DNA of 12,582 nucleotides, taken from assembly GCA_036375875.1 (NCBI GenBank), contig DASVBK010000289.1, positions 1 through 12,582 on the forward strand. Reading direction: 5' to 3'. The stretch comes from Prado023 sp036375875 (GTDB taxonomy: Bacteria; Actinomycetota; Actinomycetes; S36-B12; CAIYMF01). A model generated the notes under the pieces. The model searched no databases, was not told the DNA's origin, and saw only the letters and a list, made by a program, of their open reading frames with translations. Shown here one piece after another: positions 6,997-12,582 of this stretch (the first letter of the stretch is position 1; the number at the start of each line of letters is the position of its first letter). A program made the position numbers and the translations under genes.

Positions 6997-7980
6997 GTGA
7001 TCGCCACCCACTCCCTCCTGGTGAGCGTGCCGTCCGCGGAGGAGACCACCAGCTGGCGGGACGGGATCGCCGGCACGTCCCTGACGATCGCGGTCATCCT
7101 GGGCGTCGCGGCCCTGTCGCACCTGCTCGTGGCCTCGGCCATCTCCCGCACGGTGAAGCGCTGGATCGACAGCGGCCGCAGCCGCGAGGACTCGATCGTC
7201 GCCAACCCCGAGGAGACCGTCGAGCTGCAGGCGATGATCATGTCCCAGCGGCGCGAGCAGCGGGCCCGGGCAGTCGGACAGCTGCTGCGCAACACGATCG
7301 CGCTGATCATCTGGGGCACCGCCATCCTGCTCGCGCTGACCGAGCTGGGCATCAACATCACGCCCCTGCTGGCCAGCGCGGGCGTGCTCGGCGTCGCCCT
7401 GGGCTTCGGCGCCCAGACCCTGGTGAAGGACTACCTGTCGGGGTTCTTCCTCATCGTGGAGGACCAGTACGGGGTCGGCGACCTCGTCGACCTGGGCCCG
7501 GTCATCGGCACGGTCGAGGAGGTGACGCTGCGGATCACTCGCGTCCGGGACATGACCGGCGTGGTCTGGTACGTGCGCAACGGCGAGATCCTGCGCGTGG
7601 CCAACCAGTCGCAGGGCTGGACGATGGCCTCCGCTGTCATCCCCGTGGCCTACGACGCCAACCTCGAGCAGCTGCGCAGGATCGTCGCCGAGGTCGGCAC
7701 GGAGATGTGGAACGACCCGGAGACCAGCCAGATGATGCTCGGCCGCCCGACGTTCGCCGGGGTCGACGCGGTCTCGGGCGAGGCCATCTACGTGCGCATC
7801 GTCGCCAAGGCCCGGGCCACCCAGCAGGTGACCCTCACCCGTGAGCTGCGCGAGCGGCTCAAGATGGCCTTCGACCGCAACGGCGTGGTCGTGCCGGTGC
7901 TCGCCCGGCCGATGCAGTACAACCCCGACGGCACCCCGCTGACCCCCGGCAGCCCACCCCCCGCCGCACCCGCACGGTAG
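6997..7980 (+). CDS. Small-conductance mechanosensitive channel, MscS family
   Basis: A 327-residue inner-membrane channel of the MscS type, which opens under membrane tension to release solutes on hypo-osmotic shock. Three membrane segments are visible: TM1 about 27-50, TM2 about 97-117 and the pore-lining TM3 about 121-153. TM3 has the small-residue pattern SAGVLGVALGFGAQ followed by LVKDYLSGFF. The soluble beta domain (about 155-205, with EDQYGVGDLVDLG and YVRNGEI) and the C-terminal alpha/beta region (about 210-300) follow. A short Pro-rich tail ends the protein. The length is close to the E. coli MscS of 286 residues plus an N-terminal extension. The GTG start is chosen because a TAGGCT box lies 8 nt upstream and the longer upstream frame reads into the malQ control region. 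The downstream SDR gene on the same strand starts 54 bp later. Confidence 0.93.
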   Translation: MIATHSLLVSVPSAEETTSWRDGIAGTSLTIAVILGVAALSHLLVASAISRTVKRWIDSGRSREDSIVANPEETVELQAMIMSQRREQRARAVGQLLRNTIALIIWGTAILLALTELGINITPLLASAGVLGVALGFGAQTLVKDYLSGFFLIVEDQYGVGDLVDLGPVIGTVEEVTLRITRVRDMTGVVWYVRNGEILRVANQSQGWTMASAVIPVAYDANLEQLRRIVAEVGTEMWNDPETSQMMLGRPTFAGVDAVSGEAIYVRIVAKARATQQVTLTRELRERLKMAFDRNGVVVPVLARPMQYNPDGTPLTPGSPPPAAPAR

Positions 7981-8022
7981 CCGCCGCGGCCCCGGTGCGG
8001 TTGCGCCGCGCTGGCGACTGGC

Positions 8023-8028
8023 CAGACT
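8023..8028 (+). promoter_or_regulatory. Candidate -10 box for the SDR gene (leaderless)
   Basis: CAGACT ends 6 nt before the GTG at 8035, and no Shine-Dalgarno is present. A TTGCGC at 8001-8006 could serve as a poor -35 with a 16-bp spacer. The surrounding CCAGACTGGCCCC is identical to the sequence before the rpiB start on the opposite strand, which strengthens the case that it is a promoter element. Confidence 0.4.
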
Positions 8029-8034
8029 GGCCCC

Positions 8035-9732
8035 GTGTCCACGCCACCTGCCCCCGCCGACGAACCAGGGGCTGAGCCGGTCCCCGAGCGCACGGTCGCC
8101 CCCGGCCCGCCGCGGGCCTCGGCCACACCCGCGCTCGCCGACCTGCCCCACCCCGGCCCGGCAGCGCCGGGCAAGCGGTGCCTGGTGACCGGTGCCACCG
8201 GCTACGTCGGCGGGCGGCTGGTGCCCGAGCTGCTGCGGGCCGGCTATCGCGTCCGGGTGCTGGCCCGCTCGCCCGACAAGCTGCGCGACCTCCCCTGGCA
8301 CGACGAGGTCGAGATCGTCCAGGGCGACGCCGGCGACCATGCCGCCCTGGCCGTCGCGATGGCCGACGTCGACGTGGCCTACTACCTGGTGCACGCGATC
8401 GGCGCCGGCCAGCACTTCGCCGAGGTGGAGGAGCAGGTCGCGACGGCGTTCGCCACCGCGGCTCGCGAGGCCGGGGTCGGTCGGATCGTCTACCTGGGCG
8501 GCCTGACGCCGCAGGGCGGCGAGCTCTCCGCGCACCTGCGGTCGCGGGCCGCGGTCGGGCGCATCCTGCTGGAGTCGGGCGTGCCGACGGCGGCCCTCGG
8601 CGCGGCGGTGGTCATCGGCTCGGGCTCCCTGTCCTTCGAGATGCTGCGCTACCTCACCGAGCGGCTGCCCGTGATGGTGACGCCGCGCTGGGTCCGCACG
8701 CGCATCCAGCCGATCGCCATCCGCGACGTGCTGCGCTACCTCGTGGGGTGCGCGGAGCTGCCCCCCGAGGTCAGCCGCAGCTTCGACATCGGCGGGCCTG
8801 ATGTGCTCACCTACGAGCAGATGATGCAGCGCTTCGCGGCCGTGGCGGGCCTCAAGCGCCGCACGATCCTGCCGGTGTCCACGCTGCAGCCCGAGCTGTC
8901 GGCGCGGTGGATCGGCCTGGTCACCCCGGTGCCCAGCGCGATCGCCCGGCCACTCGTGGCGTCGCTGCGCAACGAGGTGGTCTGCCACGAGGACGACCTG
9001 CGCCGGTTCATCCCCGACCCGCCCGGGGGCCTGCTCGGCTACGACGAGTCGGTGCGCCTGGCGCTGCAGCGGGTTCGCGATGCCGACGTCGCGACGCGGT
9101 GGTCGGATGCCTCGCCGCCCGGCGCCCCGAGTGACCCGCTGCCCTCGGACCCGGACTGGGCCGGCGGCTCGCTCTACACCGACGACCGCAGCACGGTGGT
9201 GCCCGCTGCGCCCGCCGCCCTGTGGTCGGTGGTGGAGTCGATCGGCGGCGAGAACGGCTGGTACTCGCTGCCCTGGGCGTGGGAGCTGCGCGGCGTGCTC
9301 GACCGGCTCATCGGCGGGCCCGGCCTGCGCCGGGGTCGCCGCGATCCCATGCACCTGCACGTCGGCGAGGCCTGCGACTTCTGGCGCGTCGAGGAGGTCG
9401 TGCCGGGCCGGCTGCTGCGGCTGCGCGCGGAGATGAAGGTGCCGGGCCTCGCGTGGCTCGAGTTCCACGTGGGCGTCACCGAGCCCGATGAGCTCGGGGC
9501 GGTGGCCGCGACGCTGCGCCAGCGGGCCACGTTCTTCCCCCGCGGCCTGGCCGGGCACGCGTACTGGTACACCGTGCTGCCGTTCCACGGCATCGTGTTC
9601 CCGTCGATGCTGCGGCGGATCAGCGCCGCGGCCGTTGCCCGCGACCGTGCCCAGCGGGAGGCTCAGGAGGCCCCTGAGGCTCCGGGGTACGGCTCGGTGT
9701 TGACCATGGAGAACGCTGCGCGCACCAGGTAG
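8035..9732 (+). CDS. NAD(P)-binding SDR family protein with C-terminal DUF2867 domain
   Basis: A 565-residue two-domain protein of unknown substrate. After a disordered Ala/Pro-rich leader (about 1-45) comes an atypical SDR Rossmann domain: the nucleotide motif TGATGYVGG at 52-60, a VLARSP strand end typical of dinucleotide binding, then VDVAYYLVHAIG and IVYLGGLTPQ, which are characteristic of the NAD(P)H-binding SDR_a5-like group rather than catalytic YxxxK SDRs. From about residue 374 to 545 the C-terminal part (WELRGVLDRLIGGPG, FWRVEEVVPGRLLRL, MKVPGLAWLEF) is a DUF2867 domain. This fusion is common in actinobacteria and often annotated as NAD-dependent epimerase or uncharacterised. The last 22 or so residues are not conserved-looking and overlap the antisense 3' end of glbO. 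The GTG start lacks a Shine-Dalgarno but has a CAGACT box 6 nt upstream; a start further downstream, nearer the Rossmann motif, is possible. Confidence 0.88.
   Translation: MSTPPAPADEPGAEPVPERTVAPGPPRASATPALADLPHPGPAAPGKRCLVTGATGYVGGRLVPELLRAGYRVRVLARSPDKLRDLPWHDEVEIVQGDAGDHAALAVAMADVDVAYYLVHAIGAGQHFAEVEEQVATAFATAAREAGVGRIVYLGGLTPQGGELSAHLRSRAAVGRILLESGVPTAALGAAVVIGSGSLSFEMLRYLTERLPVMVTPRWVRTRIQPIAIRDVLRYLVGCAELPPEVSRSFDIGGPDVLTYEQMMQRFAAVAGLKRRTILPVSTLQPELSARWIGLVTPVPSAIARPLVASLRNEVVCHEDDLRRFIPDPPGGLLGYDESVRLALQRVRDADVATRWSDASPPGAPSDPLPSDPDWAGGSLYTDDRSTVVPAAPAALWSVVESIGGENGWYSLPWAWELRGVLDRLIGGPGLRRGRRDPMHLHVGEACDFWRVEEVVPGRLLRLRAEMKVPGLAWLEFHVGVTEPDELGAVAATLRQRATFFPRGLAGHAYWYTVLPFHGIVFPSMLRRISAAAVARDRAQREAQEAPEAPGYGSVLTMENAARTR
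9662..9678. terminator. Hairpin at the SDR / glbO convergent overlap
   Basis: CTCAGG (9662-9667) and CCTGAG (9673-9678) form a perfect 6-bp stem with a 5-nt loop, directly over the glbO stop codon (9663-9665) and within the last codons of the SDR gene. It could terminate glbO transcription, but the stem is short and lies within coding sequence of the other gene, so this is tentative. Confidence 0.28.
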
Positions 9733-10130
9733 GTCCACAGCTCCTGCTCGTCGTCGGCTGCGAGGTCGAACGTCGCGGCAGCCTCGTCGAGGGCGGTGCG
9801 CATGTGTCGCAGCCAGGCGTCGTGCGCCGTGGCGTCCACCGGGAACGGCGCGTGGCGCATGCGCAGCCGTGGGTGCCCGCGCTCCTGCGAGTAGGTGGTC
9901 GGCCCGCCCCAGTACTGCTCGAGGAACAGCTGCAGGCGTTCGGCCGCGGGCCCGAGGTCGGCCTCGGGGTACATCGGGCGCAGCGCGGGGTCCTCGGCGA
10001 CACCGGCGTAGAAGCGGCCCACCAGCCGGTCGAAGAACTCGTGGCCGCCGAAGCGCTCGAACGGCGTCCGCGGCGGCAGCGCGGCGTCGGTCGTCCCCAC
10101 GGCCTCGGCGTCGTCCCGGGGCGAATCCAT
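9663..10130 (-). CDS. glbO: Group II truncated haemoglobin (trHbO)
   Basis: A 155-residue truncated haemoglobin closely resembling M. tuberculosis GlbO, a haem protein binding O2 and other diatomic ligands with high affinity. Haem-pocket residues are all in place: Tyr B10 at Y41 (GRFYAGVAED), Tyr CD1 at Y54 (RPMYPEADL), the proximal His F8 at H93 (RLRMRHAPF) and Trp G8 at W106 (DAWLRHM). The long conserved stretch FLEQYWGGPTTYSQERGHPR (69-88) is diagnostic of group II. The N-terminus has about 19 more residues than the mycobacterial protein and the C-terminus ends shortly after SMVNTEPY. The ATG at 10130 is preferred because TAGGGT lies 6 nt upstream, fitting a leaderless transcript; no Shine-Dalgarno is visible. 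Its last 22 codons and stop overlap the convergent SDR gene. It is divergent from aglA, the same pairing as Rv2470-Rv2471 apart from strand. Confidence 0.96.
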   Translation of the reverse strand: MDSPRDDAEAVGTTDAALPPRTPFERFGGHEFFDRLVGRFYAGVAEDPALRPMYPEADLGPAAERLQLFLEQYWGGPTTYSQERGHPRLRMRHAPFPVDATAHDAWLRHMRTALDEAAATFDLAADDEQELWTYLVRAAFSMVNTEPYPGASGAS

Positions 10131-10136
10131 GCCCCG

Positions 10137-10142
10137 ACCCTA
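10137..10142 (-). promoter_or_regulatory. Candidate -10 box for glbO (leaderless)
   Basis: On the minus strand TAGGGT fits TANNNT and ends 6 nt before the ATG at 10130, which places the likely transcription start on the A of the start codon. No good -35 hexamer is present at the usual distance. A perfect palindrome fills the space directly upstream. Confidence 0.5.
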
Positions 10143-10143
10143 G

Positions 10144-10159
10144 CTCCGGTGCGCCGGAG
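10144..10159. promoter_or_regulatory. Palindrome in the glbO-aglA divergent promoter region
   Basis: CTCCGG (10144-10149), TGCG, CCGGAG (10154-10159) is a perfect 6-bp inverted repeat. It begins 2 bp upstream of the glbO -10 box, so it would occupy the -10/-35 spacer of glbO and lie 38 bp upstream of the aglA start. It may be an operator for a dimeric regulator, or a hairpin in the aglA leader; neither is shown. Confidence 0.35.
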
Positions 10160-10180
10160 GTGACGAAGCGCCGACGAGCC

Positions 10181-10186
10181 GGGAGG
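10181..10186 (+). promoter_or_regulatory. Shine-Dalgarno of aglA
   Basis: GGGAGG lies 10 nt before the GTG at 10197. An ATG at 10187 immediately after it is out of frame and ignored. The spacing is at the long end of normal, but the sequence match is strong. Confidence 0.6.
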
Positions 10187-10196
10187 ATGGCTCACC

Positions 10197-11885
10197 GTGC
10201 CGATCACGAACGACGCCGACTGGTGGCGCAACGCGGTCATCTACCAGATCTATCCCAAGTCCTGGGCCGACGCCGACGGTGACGGGTTCGGCGACATCGC
10301 CGGCATCCGCGCCCACCTCGCGCACCTGGCCCGGCTCGGCGTCGACGCGGTGTGGTGCTCGCCCTGGTACCGCTCGCCGCAGGCCGACGGCGGCTACGAC
10401 GTGTCGGACTTCCGTGCGATCGACCCGCTCTTCGGCGACGTGCCGGCGGCCGAGGCCCTGGTCGACGAGGCCCACGACCTCGGCTTGAAGGTGATCGTCG
10501 ACATCGTCCCCAACCACACGTCCAGCGAGCACCGGTTCTTCCAGGAGGCACTGGCCAGCGAACCGGGCTCGGCGGCGTGGCAGCGCTACCACTGCCTGCC
10601 GGGCCGTGAGGGTGGCGCCCTGCCGCCCAACGACTGGGCCTCGGTCTTCGGTGGCCGGGCCTGGGACCCGATCCCCGGCCCGGACGGGCAGCCCAGCGGG
10701 TGGTGGTACCTGCACCTGTTCGACGCCACGCAGCCGGACCTCAACTGGGAGCACCCCGACGTGCACGCCGAGTTCGTCGAGACGCTGCGGTTCTGGTTCG
10801 ACCGGGGGGTGGACGGGTTCCGGATCGACGTGGCCATGGGCCTGGTGAAGGCGGCCGGCTACCCCGACCGGCGGCCCGGCGCCAGCGAGCCCGGCGAGTT
10901 CGACGCCGTGCTGGTCGAGCCGATGTGGGACCAGCCGGGCGTGCACGAGATCTGGCGCGAGTGGCGCCGGGTGGCCAACGCCTACACGCCACCCCGGGCG
11001 TTCGTCGGCGAGGTGTGGGTCAGCACGGCGCACGCCCACGCCGCCTACCTGCGCCCCGACGAGCTGCACACCGCCTTCAACTTCCACCACCTCAAGGCCC
11101 CTTGGGACGGCCCAGTGCTGCGGCGGGTCGTGGACCACTCGCTCTACGAGGCGGGCCTCGTCGGGGCGCCGACGACCTGGGTGCTGGAGAACCACGACGT
11201 GCCCCGGGTGCGCACCCGCTACGCCCTGGAGGCTGCCGGCGCCGTCCTGCCGCGCAGCAACACCGCGCCCATGCCCGACCTCGAGCCCGACGACGCCCGT
11301 GGCCTGGCGCGGGCCCGGGCCGGGCTGGTGTTCATGCTCGGACTGCCCGGCTCGGCCTACCTGTACCAGGGGCAGGAGCTGGCGCTGCCCGAGGTGGTGG
11401 ACCTGCCCGCCGGGGTCCGTCAGGACCCGGCCTTCCATCGCACCGCCGGCGCCGAGGGGTTCCGCGACGGCTGCCGGGTGCCGATGCCGTGGACCCGCGA
11501 GGCACCGTCGTTCGGCTTCTCCCCGACCGGGGCGTCCTGGCTGCCGATGCCCGGCGACTGGGGCGAGCTCAGTGTCGAGGCGCAGCAGGACGATCCGGGC
11601 TCGATGCTCGAGCTCACCCGCCGGGCGCTGCGGCTGCGCCGCACGGAGCAGGCGCTCGGCGACGGCGACCTGCACTGGCTCTCGGCACCCGACGCCACGT
11701 GCCTGGTGCTGCGCCGGCCCGCGGATGACGCCGACCCGCACGTGCTCGTGACGATGAACCTAAGCGACCAGCCGGCCGTGGTGGTGGCCGAGTCGGTGGT
11801 GCTCAGCAGCGGCGCGGACCTGGCGCCGTCCCCCGACGGCACCGGGTTCGTGCTGCCGCCGGACACGGCTGCCTGGCTGCGGTGA
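10197..11885 (+). CDS. aglA: Alpha-glucosidase, GH13 family
   Basis: A 562-residue GH13 retaining glycosidase of the oligo-1,6-glucosidase/alpha-glucosidase type. It is expected to release glucose from the non-reducing end of maltose, isomaltose or maltodextrins in the cytosol; no signal peptide is visible. The protein opens with the classic WWRNAVIYQIYPKSWAD. Conserved GH13 regions are present: region I DIVPNH at 102-107, region II GFRIDVAMG with nucleophile D211, region III VGEVW with acid/base E272, and region IV ENHD with transition-state stabiliser D334. The (beta/alpha)8 barrel has the usual B-domain insertion (about 105-175), and a small beta domain closes the C-terminus. The length is normal (about 530-570). 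The GTG start is supported by GGGAGG upstream. The exact linkage preference cannot be read from sequence. It is divergent from glbO; its 3' end forms part of a large hairpin. Confidence 0.94.
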   Translation: MPITNDADWWRNAVIYQIYPKSWADADGDGFGDIAGIRAHLAHLARLGVDAVWCSPWYRSPQADGGYDVSDFRAIDPLFGDVPAAEALVDEAHDLGLKVIVDIVPNHTSSEHRFFQEALASEPGSAAWQRYHCLPGREGGALPPNDWASVFGGRAWDPIPGPDGQPSGWWYLHLFDATQPDLNWEHPDVHAEFVETLRFWFDRGVDGFRIDVAMGLVKAAGYPDRRPGASEPGEFDAVLVEPMWDQPGVHEIWREWRRVANAYTPPRAFVGEVWVSTAHAHAAYLRPDELHTAFNFHHLKAPWDGPVLRRVVDHSLYEAGLVGAPTTWVLENHDVPRVRTRYALEAAGAVLPRSNTAPMPDLEPDDARGLARARAGLVFMLGLPGSAYLYQGQELALPEVVDLPAGVRQDPAFHRTAGAEGFRDGCRVPMPWTREAPSFGFSPTGASWLPMPGDWGELSVEAQQDDPGSMLELTRRALRLRRTEQALGDGDLHWLSAPDATCLVLRRPADDADPHVLVTMNLSDQPAVVVAESVVLSSGADLAPSPDGTGFVLPPDTAAWLR

Positions 11886-11912
11886 GCCAAGGGCACGCCG
11901 TGTCCGGGCGGC
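11855..11912. terminator. Very long imperfect hairpin over the aglA stop codon
   Basis: Bases 11855-11878 pair with 11885-11912 around a 6-nt GCGGTG loop. All 24 left-arm bases are paired; the right arm has only four extra unpaired bases (11890-11891, 11896, 11906). Segments are GCCGCC/GGCGGC, GGACACGGC/GCCGTGTCC, TGCC/GGCA and TGGCT/AGCCA. The left arm encodes the last aglA codons and the TGA stop (11883-11885) sits at the loop and base of the apical stem. It lies 30 bp from the stop of the convergent hydrolase gene, so a bidirectional terminator without a U-tract is the likely role. Confidence 0.6.
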
Positions 11913-11942
11913 GGGTTCACCGACGTGGGGCCTCCCGGCGGC

Positions 11943-12575
11943 TCAGTACCCGCGCGAGGTGTCCTCGGCCGCGTCGCCGGCGAGCGTGCGGCTGAACTCC
12001 TCCGCGGTCATGGGCTTGGAGAACATCGGGTAGTCGTAGGCGATGGCGTTGTCGTGCTCGGCCATGCTGGTGGCGCCGACGCAGTCCGTGAGGGTGATGA
12101 CCTCGAAGCCCTTCTCGTAGGCCGAGCGCATGGTCGACTCGACGCAGCAGTTGGTCAGGAACCCGGCGAGGGCCACGGTCTGCACGCCCTTGCTGCGCAG
12201 GATGAAGTCGAGGTTCGTGCTGGCGAACGCGTCGAGGCCACGCTTGCCCTCGAGCACGATGTCACCCTCCTGCGGGGCCACGTCGTCGACGATCTCGGCA
12301 CCCCAGCTGCCCTTGACGAACGCATTGGTGTCCACGACGCCCTTGAGGATCCCGTAGGGGGTGGCGGTGATCTCGCCGTACCCGGGGGCGAACTGGATGG
12401 GCGAGTGGATGACGGTGGCTCCCGCGGCCCGCGCGGCCTCGACGGCCTCCCGGGCGTGCTCGAGCATGTCGGTCTGCTCCATGACCTCGGCCACGGCGCC
12501 GTGCAGCGCGCCGCCCTCGGAGGTGAAGTCGTGCTGGAACTCGATGAGCACGACGGCGGTCTTCGACGGATCCAT
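11943..12575 (-). CDS. Isochorismatase-like cysteine hydrolase
   Basis: A 210-residue member of the isochorismatase-like hydrolase superfamily, cytosolic alpha/beta enzymes that hydrolyse amides, imides or vinyl ethers (nicotinamidase, N-carbamoylsarcosine amidase, isochorismatase and others). The expected triad is visible: D16 in IEFQHDF, K111 in GKRGLDAF and C144 in TNCCVESTMRSA, preceded by the AGFLTN loop that holds the cis-peptide in this family. A second cysteine, C143, sits next to the catalytic one. The N-terminus reads TAVVLIEFQHDFTSEGG, a normal family start. The substrate cannot be predicted; the FQHDF and AYEKGFEVITLTDC context does not single out nicotinamidase. Only 7 bases lie upstream inside the window, so promoter and Shine-Dalgarno cannot be judged. 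It converges on aglA. Base composition looks somewhat less GC-rich than the other genes. Confidence 0.9.
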   Translation of the reverse strand: MDPSKTAVVLIEFQHDFTSEGGALHGAVAEVMEQTDMLEHAREAVEAARAAGATVIHSPIQFAPGYGEITATPYGILKGVVDTNAFVKGSWGAEIVDDVAPQEGDIVLEGKRGLDAFASTNLDFILRSKGVQTVALAGFLTNCCVESTMRSAYEKGFEVITLTDCVGATSMAEHDNAIAYDYPMFSKPMTAEEFSRTLAGDAAEDTSRGY

Positions 12576-12582
12576 GCGGTCC

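Noticed and set aside
4317..7844. 1175-codon open frame on the + strand through malQ
   Set aside because: It is antisense to malQ, which has all GH77 catalytic motifs. The translation is Arg/Pro/Gly/Ala-rich without recognisable domains, as expected for GC-biased antisense frames lacking stops.
8018..8030. CTGGCCAG palindrome and repeated TGGCC before the SDR start
   Set aside because: Only an 8-bp palindrome, expected often in such GC-rich DNA; the overlapping CAGACT box is the better-supported signal.
6928..9738. 936-codon open frame on the - strand across mscS and the SDR gene
   Set aside because: It is antisense to two well-supported genes. The composition (His/Arg/Gln/Ala-rich, no domain) is that of a GC-rich shadow frame.
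10140..11741. 533-codon open frame on the - strand through aglA
   Set aside because: Antisense shadow of aglA, which carries all four GH13 regions; no motif is visible in the antisense product.
1..12582. Mobile elements, CRISPR arrays, tRNA/rRNA genes, defence or biosynthetic clusters
   Set aside because: No transposase or integrase, no regularly spaced repeats, no cloverleaf-like or rRNA sequence, and all ten genes belong to ordinary metabolic or housekeeping families. I see no coherent new multi-gene system.

Overview
The window is chromosomal DNA of a high-GC Gram-positive bacterium (Actinomycetota). The evidence is a very GC-rich sequence with G/C at most third codon positions, several GTG starts, TANNNT-type -10 boxes directly before start codons, and proteins whose closest remembered relatives are actinobacterial (a Glu-type RpiB, a trHbO-type globin, an actinobacterial-length PepN and MalQ). 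I cannot name the genus.

Layout, left to right. A CYTH triphosphatase-like gene (+) runs tail-to-tail into rpiB (-). rpiB is head-to-head with cutC (+), with only 28 bp between their start codons. pepN (+) follows cutC after 91 bp that hold two overlapping hairpins. pepN converges on malQ (-). malQ and an MscS-type channel gene (+) diverge from a 154 bp intergenic region. Behind mscS, on the same strand, lies an SDR-DUF2867 fusion gene. Its 3' end overlaps the 3' end of the convergent truncated haemoglobin gene glbO (-) by 70 bp. glbO diverges from the GH13 alpha-glucosidase gene aglA (+) across 66 bp that contain a perfect palindrome. aglA converges on an isochorismatase-like cysteine hydrolase gene (-), separated by a very long imperfect hairpin that spans the aglA stop codon.

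How the genes fit together. Most look like single-gene transcription units; adjacent genes usually point in opposite directions, and I see no large operon. Two genes process alpha-glucans (malQ, aglA), one belongs to the pentose phosphate pathway (rpiB), one trims peptides (pepN), one is an osmotic safety valve (mscS) and one a haem protein (glbO). The order rpiB - pepN - glbO - aglA, with matching relative strands, resembles, from memory, the Mycobacterium tuberculosis Rv2465c-Rv2471 region. This suggests an old actinobacterial neighbourhood into which malQ, mscS and the SDR gene are interposed here.

I found no mobile element, CRISPR array, tRNA, rRNA, toxin-antitoxin pair or defence system, and no convincing undescribed multi-gene system. 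The most notable signals are regulatory. Four genes (rpiB, mscS, the SDR gene, glbO) have a -10-like box 6-8 nt before the start codon and no Shine-Dalgarno sequence, whereas cutC, pepN, malQ and aglA have clear Shine-Dalgarno sequences. There are also a 24-bp terminator-like hairpin and a palindrome sitting in the putative glbO promoter spacer. No gene-free stretch exceeds 300 bases.
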